Assembly (NCBI GenBank): GCA_031255985.1
Contig: JAIRRL010000116.1
Coordinates: forward strand, 1-13,486
Length of the DNA: 13,486 bases
Direction: 5' to 3'
Source of the DNA: Gracilibacteraceae bacterium
Lineage (GTDB): Bacteria > Bacillota > Desulfitobacteriia > Desulfitobacteriales > Syntrophobotulaceae
Below, piece after piece: positions 6,659-13,049 of this stretch. Every line of letters starts with the position of its first letter. Position 1 is the first letter of the stretch. A model generated the notes under the pieces. It had not been told where the DNA came from, ran no database searches, and worked only from the letters and a program-made list of their open reading frames with translations. The position numbers and the translations under genes are program-made.

Positions 6659-7942
6659 ATGTCAACGATTGATCAGGTTACGGCGCGGGAAATTCTTGAT
6701 TCCCGCGGCAATCCCACTGTGGAAGTGGACGTCGTCCTGAGCGACGGAACTTTTGGCCGGGCCGCCGCCCCTTCCGGCGCTTCGACCGGCGCTCACGAGG
6801 CGGTGGAACTGAGAGACGGCGACGCCGGGCGTTACGGCGGCAAAGGCGTGCTGCAGGCGGTCGCCAATGTAAATGATATCATTGCCCCGGAACTCGCCGG
6901 TCTGGGCGCCTTCGACCAGCCCGCGCTTGACGCCTTGCTCAGGGAGTTGGACGGCACGCCGAACAAGGCCAAATTGGGGGCCAACGCCATTTTAAGCGTG
7001 TCGCTGGCCGCGGCCAAGGCGGCGGCTCAGTACGTAGGACTGCCTTTTTACCAGTATATCGGCGGCGTGAACGCCAAAGTCCTGCCCGTGCCGATGCTGA
7101 ACATCTTAAACGGCGGCAAGCACGCGGACAACAACGTGGATATACAGGAGTTCATGGTGGTTCCGGTGGGCGCGGCCGGTTTCCGCGAGGCGCTGCGCAT
7201 GGGGGCGGAAATATATCATTGCCTGAAAGAAGTGCTGCGGGGCAAGGGCCTTTCGACCTCGGTCGGGGACGAGGGCGGTTTCGCCCCGAACCTGGCCTCT
7301 AACGCCGACGCCCTGGCCGTCATTGTGGACGCGATTGAAAAAGCGGGCTATAAGCCGGGCAAACAGGTTTTTCTCGCCCTGGACGCCGCGGCGACCGAGT
7401 TTTACCGCGAGGGCAAGTACGAGCTTAGCGGGGAGGGCCTGACCAAAACCGCGGCGGAGATGATCGACTATTACGCCGGTCTTTGCCGCAAATTCCCAAT
7501 ATTTTCCATAGAAGACGGCCTGGCGGAGGACGATAGGGCCGGCTGGAAAAAGCTTACCCAAAAACTGGGCGGCAAGATCCAACTGGTGGGCGACGATCTT
7601 TTCGTCACCAATGCGGAGCGTCTGGCCCGCGGCGTCAAAGAGGGCTGCGCGAATTCCGTCCTGATAAAACTGAATCAGATCGGCACGCTGACCGAGACGC
7701 TGGACACGGTGGAGACGGCGAAAAAAGCCAGCTTCAGCAATGTTATTTCCCACCGCTCCGGCGAAACGGCCGACGTCTCGCTCGCTCACGTCGCCGTGGC
7801 GACAAACGCCGGCCAGATCAAGACCGGCGCGCCCGCCCGCACGGATCGTCTGGCCAAATACAACGAATTGCTCAGGATTGAGGAAGAATTAGGCGATACA
7901 GCTGAATATTACGGGGAAAAAGTTCTGCGCCCGCGCGGATAG
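6659..7942 (+). CDS. eno: Enolase
   Basis: Enolase dehydrates 2-phosphoglycerate to phosphoenolpyruvate, a Mg-dependent cytoplasmic step. I chose the ATG at 6659 because AAAGGAAG (6643-6650) sits at the right distance; the in-frame GTG at 6650 would overlap that site. The 427-aa product carries the full family signature: ITAREILDSRGNPTVE-type N-terminus, the SGASTG loop (39-44), E205 in GDEGGF, metal ligands D242, E285 (SIEDGLAEDD) and D312, catalytic K337 in LIKLNQIGT, SHRSGET (364-370) and K388 in QIKTGAP. Nothing is missing or rearranged. It completes the tpiA-gpmI-eno set for lower glycolysis and is followed 37 bases later by the foldase gene on the same strand with no terminator between them, so the envelope genes downstream probably share its transcript. 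Confidence 0.98.
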   Translation: MSTIDQVTAREILDSRGNPTVEVDVVLSDGTFGRAAAPSGASTGAHEAVELRDGDAGRYGGKGVLQAVANVNDIIAPELAGLGAFDQPALDALLRELDGTPNKAKLGANAILSVSLAAAKAAAQYVGLPFYQYIGGVNAKVLPVPMLNILNGGKHADNNVDIQEFMVVPVGAAGFREALRMGAEIYHCLKEVLRGKGLSTSVGDEGGFAPNLASNADALAVIVDAIEKAGYKPGKQVFLALDAAATEFYREGKYELSGEGLTKTAAEMIDYYAGLCRKFPIFSIEDGLAEDDRAGWKKLTQKLGGKIQLVGDDLFVTNAERLARGVKEGCANSVLIKLNQIGTLTETLDTVETAKKASFSNVISHRSGETADVSLAHVAVATNAGQIKTGAPARTDRLAKYNELLRIEEELGDTAEYYGEKVLRPRG

Positions 7943-7979
7943 GCGCGCCGGAACAGATGTTTGAAGGAGAGCTTTCCGC

Positions 7980-9029
7980 ATGAAAAAATGGTTATTGCTG
8001 CCTGCGGCTTTGATTTTACTGGTTTTCGCGGCCGCCTGCGCTCCCGCCGCCGACGCCTTCGCGGTGAAGGTTGACGGTCAGGCGATTCCGATGAAGGATT
8101 ACAACGATTTTTACGCGTTCTATGAGGCTTATTACACCCAGAGCGGTTACGACTGGGAAAATCTGGACAAGTCGATGCTCAAACAGAATATTCTGGACAC
8201 CTTGATCCAGGACGAGCTTTTGCGCGAGCTGGCGGCGGAGAAAAAATGGGATTTGCAGTCGCCGGAGGTGGAGGGGGAGCTGGACTCCCTGAAAGCGCAG
8301 ATCACGGCTTTTGGGGGCGACTATGACGCCTGGCTGACGAGCAATCATCGCACGGATGAAAAAATGCGCGTTATCATCGCTTTTCAGCAAAATATCAGTC
8401 AGGATGAAAACGCTGTCGCTCCGGAAGCTTTGCAGCAGTATTTCGACGAAAACGCCGCCAGCTATTATACGCCGGAAACCGTGACCGCCAGCCATATTCT
8501 CCTGAGTTTGGACGACGAGGCCAGGGCGCGCCAGCTGGCGGACGATCTCCAGGGGGCGGATCTGGCGACTTTTGCGGAGGCGGCCCGGAAAGAGTCGATT
8601 GACGAGGGCAGCGCTACAAATGGCGGCAGTGTGGGGACTTTCGGGCGCGGGCAGATGGTGACTGAATTCGAGGACGCCGCTTTCAGCCAGGAAGTGGGCG
8701 AAGTCAGCGCCGAGCCGGTGCAATCCCGCTACGGCTATCATATCATCTATGTGCAGGATCATCAGCCGGAAAAAGCGGGAACGCTGGAGGAAAATATCGA
8801 GCAGGTGCGGGTGATGGCTTATTACGCCGACCTGTTGCAAAAGGCCCGGATTGAGTACGGCCCCGATATGGCGCCGCCGCCGGTGGAGGAAATAAGTTTC
8901 CCGCCGGCGGAGCCAGCCCCTGGGGCTGAGGCCGGGGATGATTCCGCCGCCGGAGCTGAGGACGCGGAAGCGGATGATTCCGCCGCCGGCGAAGAAGAGG
9001 CGGCGGCGGAAGGCGAGGGCGCCGGGTGA
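7980..9029 (+). CDS. PPIC-type peptidyl-prolyl isomerase lipoprotein (PrsA/SurA-like foldase)
   Basis: The 349-aa protein starts at ATG 7980 after GAAGGAGA (7963-7970). Residues 1-20 are a lipoprotein signal peptide (KK, hydrophobic core, AAAC with C20 as lipidation site), so it should be membrane-tethered outside the cytoplasm. Residues ~26-160 form a helical SurA-N/PrsA-like chaperone region. Residues ~168-260 form a parvulin (rotamase) domain, recognised by ASHILLS, GGSVGTFGRGQMV.EFEDAAF and YGYHIIYV. Such proteins help exported proteins fold and isomerise Xaa-Pro bonds. After residue ~297 comes an unusual low-complexity acidic Pro/Ala/Glu/Asp/Gly tail of about 50 residues, containing a duplicated DDSAAG unit; it is not part of the family core and is probably disordered. 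The stop overlaps the next start by 4 bases (GTGA), tying it to the GH25 muramidase, a plausible client or partner in envelope work. Confidence 0.92.
   Translation: MKKWLLLPAALILLVFAAACAPAADAFAVKVDGQAIPMKDYNDFYAFYEAYYTQSGYDWENLDKSMLKQNILDTLIQDELLRELAAEKKWDLQSPEVEGELDSLKAQITAFGGDYDAWLTSNHRTDEKMRVIIAFQQNISQDENAVAPEALQQYFDENAASYYTPETVTASHILLSLDDEARARQLADDLQGADLATFAEAARKESIDEGSATNGGSVGTFGRGQMVTEFEDAAFSQEVGEVSAEPVQSRYGYHIIYVQDHQPEKAGTLEENIEQVRVMAYYADLLQKARIEYGPDMAPPPVEEISFPPAEPAPGAEAGDDSAAGAEDAEADDSAAGEEEAAAEGEGAG
8936..8989 (+). repeat. In-frame direct repeat encoding the acidic foldase tail
   Basis: An identical 18-base sequence, GGATGATTCCGCCGCCGG, occurs at 8936-8953 and 8972-8989. The 36-base (12-codon) spacing keeps the frame and produces two DDSAAG units. 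The tail probably grew by local duplication. Confidence 0.7.
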
Positions 9030-10045
9030 CCGGCGTCAGACGGCTCTGCCTGCTCATCATAGTGGGAGTATTAATGCTTATGGTCGGGCAGGGCTGGCTG
9101 ATCGCGCACTGGCCGCCGGGTTCGCCGCCGGAAGCGGATCCGGCGGCCGGGGCCGGGGCGGGGGAGACGGTGGGTTTGCCCGCCGCGCCCCCCGCCGGCG
9201 CCGGTCTGGAGGAGGGCTATATCAGCGTGGCGGAGCTGAAGAAATACGCCCAGAAGTTTTATCTCAACACCGAGTTTCTTAATTTGCTTTTTCCCGATAA
9301 AATAGTATATAAGCGCGCCGGGATGATTTATTACGCGGATATTGACCCTGCCCTGGCAAAACATGATTATGACTGGGCCAGGCTCTCCCGCTCCGCCGCC
9401 CGTCCCGCTTACGCGGACGAAGACGCCGGAATCCGCTCCATGTTCGGCATCGACGTTTCGTTTTATCAGGAGGACATAGATTGGGACGCCGTCGCCGCCG
9501 ACGGGGTTGAATTCGTCATGATTCGCGTAGGCTACCGCGGATACGGGGCCGGCGTTCTGGCGCGGGACGATCGCTTTGACGAGTATATCGCCGGCGCCGC
9601 CGGCGCCGGACTGAACATCGGGATTTATTATTTTTCCCAGGCGATCGACGCCGCCGAAGCGACGGAGGAAGCCGAATACGTCCTGGAGGCCATCGCGGGC
9701 CATAACGTCACTTTCCCCGTCGTCTATGATTTCGAGGAAATCGCCGGTGTGAACTCCCGCGCCGCCCACCTGAGCAAAACCCAGGTGACCGAAAACGCGA
9801 CCGCCTTTTGCGAGCGCATCGCGGCCGCCGGTTATACGCCGATGATCTACGCTAATCCCGGTTGGTTTATCCATGAGATGGAAATGTCTCAACTGGAAAA
9901 ATATGACAAATGGATCGCCCAGTATTATGACGCGCCTTTTTTTCCTTACAAATTTACCCTGTGGCAATACAGCGATTCGGGCAAAATCGCGGGTATTCGC
10001 GGCAATGTTGACTTAAATCTGGCTTTTGTTTCGGAGGAAAAATGA
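9026..10045 (+). CDS. Membrane-anchored GH25 muramidase (lysozyme)
   Basis: The 339-aa protein starts at GTG 9026, overlapping the foldase stop (GTGA). Residues ~5-27 form an uncleaved signal anchor or signal peptide, followed by an Ala/Gly/Pro-rich linker (~30-62), so the enzyme acts outside the membrane. Residues ~63-135 form a short segment of unknown fold (ISVAELKKYAQKFYLN...). Residues ~139-335 are a GH25 (Chalaropsis-type lysozyme) domain: GIDVSFYQ with D143, VEFVMIRVGYRG, GIYYFSQA, the catalytic D235-x-E237 in VVYDFEE, MIYANPGW, and a terminal LWQYSDSGKI...GNVDLN. GH25 enzymes cut the N-acetylmuramic acid to N-acetylglucosamine bond in peptidoglycan. With no phage genes nearby and the translational coupling to a foldase, a housekeeping wall-remodelling role is more likely than a prophage endolysin. 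Its stop overlaps the HAD gene start (ATGA). Confidence 0.94.
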   Translation: MTGVRRLCLLIIVGVLMLMVGQGWLIAHWPPGSPPEADPAAGAGAGETVGLPAAPPAGAGLEEGYISVAELKKYAQKFYLNTEFLNLLFPDKIVYKRAGMIYYADIDPALAKHDYDWARLSRSAARPAYADEDAGIRSMFGIDVSFYQEDIDWDAVAADGVEFVMIRVGYRGYGAGVLARDDRFDEYIAGAAGAGLNIGIYYFSQAIDAAEATEEAEYVLEAIAGHNVTFPVVYDFEEIAGVNSRAAHLSKTQVTENATAFCERIAAAGYTPMIYANPGWFIHEMEMSQLEKYDKWIAQYYDAPFFPYKFTLWQYSDSGKIAGIRGNVDLNLAFVSEEK

Positions 10046-10758
10046 ATACTGTTTTATTTGATTTGGACGGCACCCTTTTACCTATGGATCAGGATCATTA
10101 TATCAAAGCTTATTTGACCGTGCTCGGCGAGCGGTTTGCCGGGCTTTACGAACCGGCGGCCCTGCAGGCGGCGGTGATGCAGGGCACGGAGGCCATGATC
10201 AAAAACGACGGCGGTTGCACGAACGAAACGCTTTTCTGGCAGGTTTTTTCTTCTATCCTCGGCGCCGGCGTGAACGATTGGCGGACGGAATTTGACAATT
10301 TTTACCGCGAGCAATATGACAATTTGCGCTCCGAGGTCGGCTTTACGCCCCTGGCGGCGGAAACGGTTGCCGCGCTGAAGGAAAAAGGCTACGATTTGAT
10401 TTTAGCCTCCAATCCCCTGTACCCGGAAATAGCGACCAGAGCGCGTATGCGCTGGGCCGGTCTCAACGAGGACGATTTTCTCCTGGTCACGGCTTACGAA
10501 AAATTCAGTTACAGCAAGCCGAACGTCGCCTATTACCGGGAAATAATGACCAAATGCGGGCGCGAGCCGCAGGATTGCCTGATGGTGGGCAACGACGTGG
10601 ACGAGGATCTTTGCGCCGGGAAGACCGGCATGGCGACCTGGTTGCTGACGGACTGGATGATCAACCGCCGGAACAAGGACATCAGCGCTTACCGCCACGG
10701 CAGTTTTGCGGAATTACGGGCGGAAGTCAATTCCTGGGGAAAAGTCACAGGCTTGTGA
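10042..10758 (+). CDS. HAD-superfamily hydrolase
   Basis: The 238-aa cytoplasmic protein starts at ATG 10042, overlapping the GH25 stop by 4 bases. It has all four HAD motifs: DLDGTL (nucleophile D7 and acid/base D9), LASNP (S123), K159 in YSKPN, and GNDVDEDL (D185, D189). A helical cap lies between motif I and motif II (~15-95), as in subfamily I phosphatases of the phosphoglycolate-phosphatase/beta-phosphoglucomutase type. The substrate cannot be told from sequence. It is the last gene of the run, and the hairpin that follows overlaps its stop codon. Confidence 0.93.
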   Translation: MNTVLFDLDGTLLPMDQDHYIKAYLTVLGERFAGLYEPAALQAAVMQGTEAMIKNDGGCTNETLFWQVFSSILGAGVNDWRTEFDNFYREQYDNLRSEVGFTPLAAETVAALKEKGYDLILASNPLYPEIATRARMRWAGLNEDDFLLVTAYEKFSYSKPNVAYYREIMTKCGREPQDCLMVGNDVDEDLCAGKTGMATWLLTDWMINRRNKDISAYRHGSFAELRAEVNSWGKVTGL

Positions 10759-10777
10759 CAAAATTTGCATTTTTTTT
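10744..10777 (+). terminator. Terminator of the glycolytic/envelope operon
   Basis: GTCACA (10744-10749) pairs with TGTGAC (10754-10759) around GGCT, and the right arm includes the TGA stop at 10756-10758. A second small stem, AAAAT/ATTTT (10760-10764 with 10769-10773), runs into eight T at 10770-10777. The first stem is short and 10 bases from the T-run, so it is a composite, moderate terminator. Confidence 0.55.
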
Positions 10778-10803
10778 GATTGCCTGGCGTTAAAATCTAT
10801 GAT
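10776..10803 (+). promoter_or_regulatory. Sigma-70/SigA-type promoter for the V4R-GGDEF unit
   Basis: TTGATT (10776-10781), a 16-base spacer and TATGAT (10798-10803; 5/6 to TATAAT) precede the V4R gene. The transcript should start near 10810, leaving a leader of about 43 bases. The -35 overlaps the end of the T-run of the preceding terminator. Confidence 0.55.
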
Positions 10804-10808
10804 AAGGT

Positions 10809-10837
10809 ATAGGCACAAGCGGTAGGCCTGTTTTTTT
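10809..10837 (+). promoter_or_regulatory. Possible small leader hairpin with T-run before the V4R gene
   Basis: ATAGGC-type bases 10809-10814 can pair with 10826-10831 (one G-T wobble) around an 11-base loop, and the sequence then reads seven T (10831-10837) before the AGGGGGG ribosome binding site. It looks like a weak terminator or attenuator at the very start of the mRNA. The stem is short and may not be functional. Confidence 0.22.
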
Positions 10838-10852
10838 ATAAGGGGGGTTATT

Positions 10853-11392
10853 ATGGATTTTGACAATGTATTTGCCGTTCCAAAACACAGCCATTTTTCC
10901 TGGGATCAATTGGGTGATATAAAAGAAGGGCGCGGCGATCTGGGCGAGGAAATGCCCGTGCTGATTTACCGGCTCATGCAGTATACGATGCTGGACGTGC
11001 TGGGGCGGGTTTACGGCGAAGACACGGCGAACGAGCATTTTCGCGCCGCGGGCCATCTGGCCGGTACGGAATTTTCCAAAAACGTGCTTGATCTGCAAGT
11101 TGATTTTGACACTTTTGTCGCTAATTTGCAGAAAGCGCTGATGGATCTGAAGATCGGCATTTTGCGCATGGAGGCTTTTGATCCCGATACAGGCAATGTG
11201 GTTTTGACCGTCGGGCAGGATTTGGACTGCAGCGGGCTGCCGGTCACGAACGAGAACGTCTGCAATTATGACGAGGGATTCATCGCCGGTATTCTGGAAG
11301 CCTATACCGGCAAAAAATACGATGTGCGCGAGGTTGACTGCTGGGCGAACGGCGACCGGGTCTGCCGCTTTAACGGCCGCGCCATCTCCTGA
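10853..11392 (+). CDS. V4R (4-vinyl reductase) domain protein
   Basis: The 179-aa cytoplasmic protein starts at ATG 10853, 5 bases after AGGGGGG (10841-10847). The C-terminal half (~110-173) is a V4R domain, recognised by the pattern C137-NYDEGFIAG, then a conserved Glu, C163-WANGD and C171-RF; a further C126 lies just before. V4R domains are predicted small-molecule (hydrocarbon-type) binding domains, often with a cysteine-ligated metal, and are found in bacteriochlorophyll reductase BchJ and in many regulators. Residues ~30-105 are helical (EEMPVLIYRLMQY, YGEDTANEHFRAAGHLAG), as in the N-terminal part of free-standing V4R proteins that resemble heme-NO-binding or TRAPP-Bet3 folds. It precedes a diguanylate cyclase gene without an obvious terminator between them, so it is a candidate sensor partner. 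The ligand is unknown. Confidence 0.82.
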   Translation: MDFDNVFAVPKHSHFSWDQLGDIKEGRGDLGEEMPVLIYRLMQYTMLDVLGRVYGEDTANEHFRAAGHLAGTEFSKNVLDLQVDFDTFVANLQKALMDLKIGILRMEAFDPDTGNVVLTVGQDLDCSGLPVTNENVCNYDEGFIAGILEAYTGKKYDVREVDCWANGDRVCRFNGRAIS

Positions 11393-11450
11393 GGCCGCCG
11401 GGCGGAGAAAACGGCGGGAACCCAAGCGGGCTGAGAGAGAAGATTGCAAG

Positions 11451-11510
11451 AGAAAATAAAAGGAATCAACAGGAAATAAAAGGAAACAGCAGGAAGTAGG
11501 GGAGGACACA
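11451..11510 (+). repeat. Degenerate 20-base tandem repeat carrying the GGDEF ribosome binding site
   Basis: Three consecutive 20-base units are visible at 11451-11470, 11471-11490 and 11491-11510. Units 1 and 2 agree at 17 of 20 positions (AGRAAATAAAAGGAA pattern); unit 3 is diverged and contains GGGGAGG (11499-11505), the Shine-Dalgarno of the next gene. The run is nearly all purine with several extra AGGA ribosome-like sites. Confidence 0.45.
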
Positions 11511-11545
11511 TAGCGGAGTCAGCGGCCGAGCTTTTATTTCAATAT

Positions 11546-12856
11546 TTGCGTGACGTGCTGTATAATTCCGCGAACGCCAAGCTGGACACAGCCAAGCTGC
11601 CGGAGGATTTTCAAAAGCTGGGCAAAGGACTTCAGTATTTTGTGGCTTGCGTGGAGGAGGTGCGGGCTTTAGCCAAAGCTCTGGCGAACGGAGATTTGGC
11701 GGCGGCCCTGCCTTCGCCCGGCAACGAAATGGCCGCCCCTCTCAAGTCTTTGCACGCGTCGCTGAGACATCTTACCTGGCAGACGAATCAGGTGGCGAGA
11801 GGGGATTATAAGCAGCGAGTCGATTTTATGGGGGAATTCGCCGACTCTTTCAATATGATGGTCGAGCAGTTACAGGAAAATCGGGTCGCGCTGATCAACG
11901 AGATGGAAAAAAGCGACCGGAAAGCGCTGGAGCTGGAGCAGAGCAACAGCCTTTTCGCCGCTATTACGGCGGAAATTTCGCAATGGATTATTGTCATCGA
12001 CCGCAATACCCTCCAATGGCTTTTTTCCAACCACGAAGCGGAAAACGTGCTGATATGCGAGCCTTTCTACGACGAGGTGGAAAAATGGCTTGCTCATTTT
12101 GTGCGCCGTTTTAACGCCGAGGAAAGCGAGGCGGAGCTGGAAGAGCCGGGCCGGGGCGAGGCGGAGGCGGGGAAAAAAGAAGCGCAGTCGATTGAACTGG
12201 AGCTGCTCCATGAGGACGAGACGCAATATTTCAACGTGACCATTTATCCGCTGCAATGGCAGGAGCGGCAGGCGCTGGCCTGTGTGCTGTCCGATATCAG
12301 CGAAGAAAAAAGACATATGCTGGAGCTGGAGGATTTCGCTTTTCGCGATCCGCTGACCAAAAAATTCAGCCGTCATTACGGCATGAAAACTTTACATGAG
12401 ATGATTGACGCCCACAGATCCTTCGCTCTTTGCTTCGTTGACCTCGATAATCTGAAATACGTGAACGACGTGTTTTTGCATGTGGAGGGCGACGCCTATA
12501 TATTGCGCATCGTCAGGGCGCTGGATGAGTTTTCCCCCGGCGTTATAATCAGCCGCCTGGGCGGCGACGAGTTCATGCTTATCGCCGCCGGCTGGTCGAT
12601 GGAGAGGGCTGAGGCCCGCCTGGAGGAGTTGCGCTCCGCTTTGCAAAGCGAGTACAATACGCCGGACGCCAAGTACAGCCATAGTTTCAGCTACGGCGTC
12701 GTCGAGAGCGACGGGTCGGCCGCTGTCAAGGCCAGCGAGCTGCTTAGCGTCGCCGATGAAAAAATGTACGCTTATAAACGCGCCCATAAATTGCAGCGCG
12801 GGGCTTTGGCGCCGCGAGAAAACGCCGCCGATTTAAGGATAAAGTCTCAAGGATGA
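11546..12856 (+). CDS. Cytoplasmic HAMP-like/PAS-like diguanylate cyclase (GGDEF)
   Basis: Coordinates use the first canonical start, TTG 11546 (436 aa), but it has no ribosome binding site. The frame is open back to a stop at 11477-11479, and GGGGAGG at 11499-11505 points to ATA 11510 as the likely real start, adding 12 residues (AESAAELLFQY...). Residues ~1-45 are helical. A HAMP-like segment follows (~45-112; GNEMAAPLKSL, GDYKQRVDFMGEFADSFNMM), then a coiled coil (~110-135) and a PAS-like region (~136-255) interrupted by a Glu-rich loop (~191-213). The GGDEF domain spans ~265-415: DPLT, DLDNLKYVND (299-308) and an intact RLGGDEF (GGDEF at 339-343). The RxxD inhibitory site expected 5 residues before GGDEF is absent (SPGV there), so product feedback is probably lacking. 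It makes c-di-GMP from GTP. No membrane segment is present, so input is cytosolic, possibly from the preceding V4R protein. Confidence 0.9.
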   Translation: MRDVLYNSANAKLDTAKLPEDFQKLGKGLQYFVACVEEVRALAKALANGDLAAALPSPGNEMAAPLKSLHASLRHLTWQTNQVARGDYKQRVDFMGEFADSFNMMVEQLQENRVALINEMEKSDRKALELEQSNSLFAAITAEISQWIIVIDRNTLQWLFSNHEAENVLICEPFYDEVEKWLAHFVRRFNAEESEAELEEPGRGEAEAGKKEAQSIELELLHEDETQYFNVTIYPLQWQERQALACVLSDISEEKRHMLELEDFAFRDPLTKKFSRHYGMKTLHEMIDAHRSFALCFVDLDNLKYVNDVFLHVEGDAYILRIVRALDEFSPGVIISRLGGDEFMLIAAGWSMERAEARLEELRSALQSEYNTPDAKYSHSFSYGVVESDGSAAVKASELLSVADEKMYAYKRAHKLQRGALAPRENAADLRIKSQG

Positions 12857-12862
12857 GACTTT
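12841..12862. terminator. Hairpin terminator overlapping the GGDEF stop codon
   Basis: AAAGTCTCA (12841-12849) and TGAGACTTT (12854-12862) are exact 9-base arms around AGGA, with the TGA stop at 12854-12856 in the right arm. The ends are A/T-rich on both sides (TTTAATTTA after, GGATAAAG before), so it could end transcription from both directions between the two convergent genes. It also marks the boundary of the AT-rich segment. Confidence 0.55.
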
Positions 12863-12899
12863 AATTTATCCCGCCCATACCGCATGTAATTTTCATTTC

Positions 12900-13025
12900 T
12901 CATTTTAATCCGATTATTTTATCTCTTGATTCATTAATGTCAAATTTATAATATCCCAATTCAAAATATTTTAATTTGTTCAATTTCTCCAATCCGTTAA
13001 TGTTTTCCATACCGGACAATCTCAT
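12900..13025 (-). pseudogene. Short leucine-rich-repeat-like ORF or remnant (41 aa)
   Basis: A 41-codon minus-strand frame runs from ATG 13025 to TGA 12900-12902. Its product has the look of one leucine-rich repeat unit (GMENINGLEKLNKLKYFEL followed by GYYKFDI). The same frame is open back to the stop of the immunity gene (13050-13052), so 49 sense codons directly follow that stop in frame. No Shine-Dalgarno precedes the ATG. It may be the 3' remnant of a second immunity-type or LRR gene, or a separated C-terminal tail. It could be chance in AT-rich DNA, though the regular Leu spacing argues against that. Confidence 0.35.
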
Positions 13026-13049
13026 TTTGCTTGGGAATAATATATATTT

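Noticed and set aside
9026..10045. GH25 gene as a prophage endolysin
   Set aside because: No holin, tail or integrase genes nearby; it has its own membrane anchor and is translationally coupled to a foldase in a housekeeping operon.
10809..10837. Riboswitch (for example c-di-GMP) in the V4R leader
   Set aside because: The leader is only about 43 bases, far too short for a known c-di-GMP aptamer; only a small hairpin is visible.
11395..11417. CCGCCG/CGGCGG hairpin between the V4R and GGDEF genes as a terminator
   Set aside because: Only 6 bp with an 11-base loop and no T-run; not strong enough to claim separation of the two genes.
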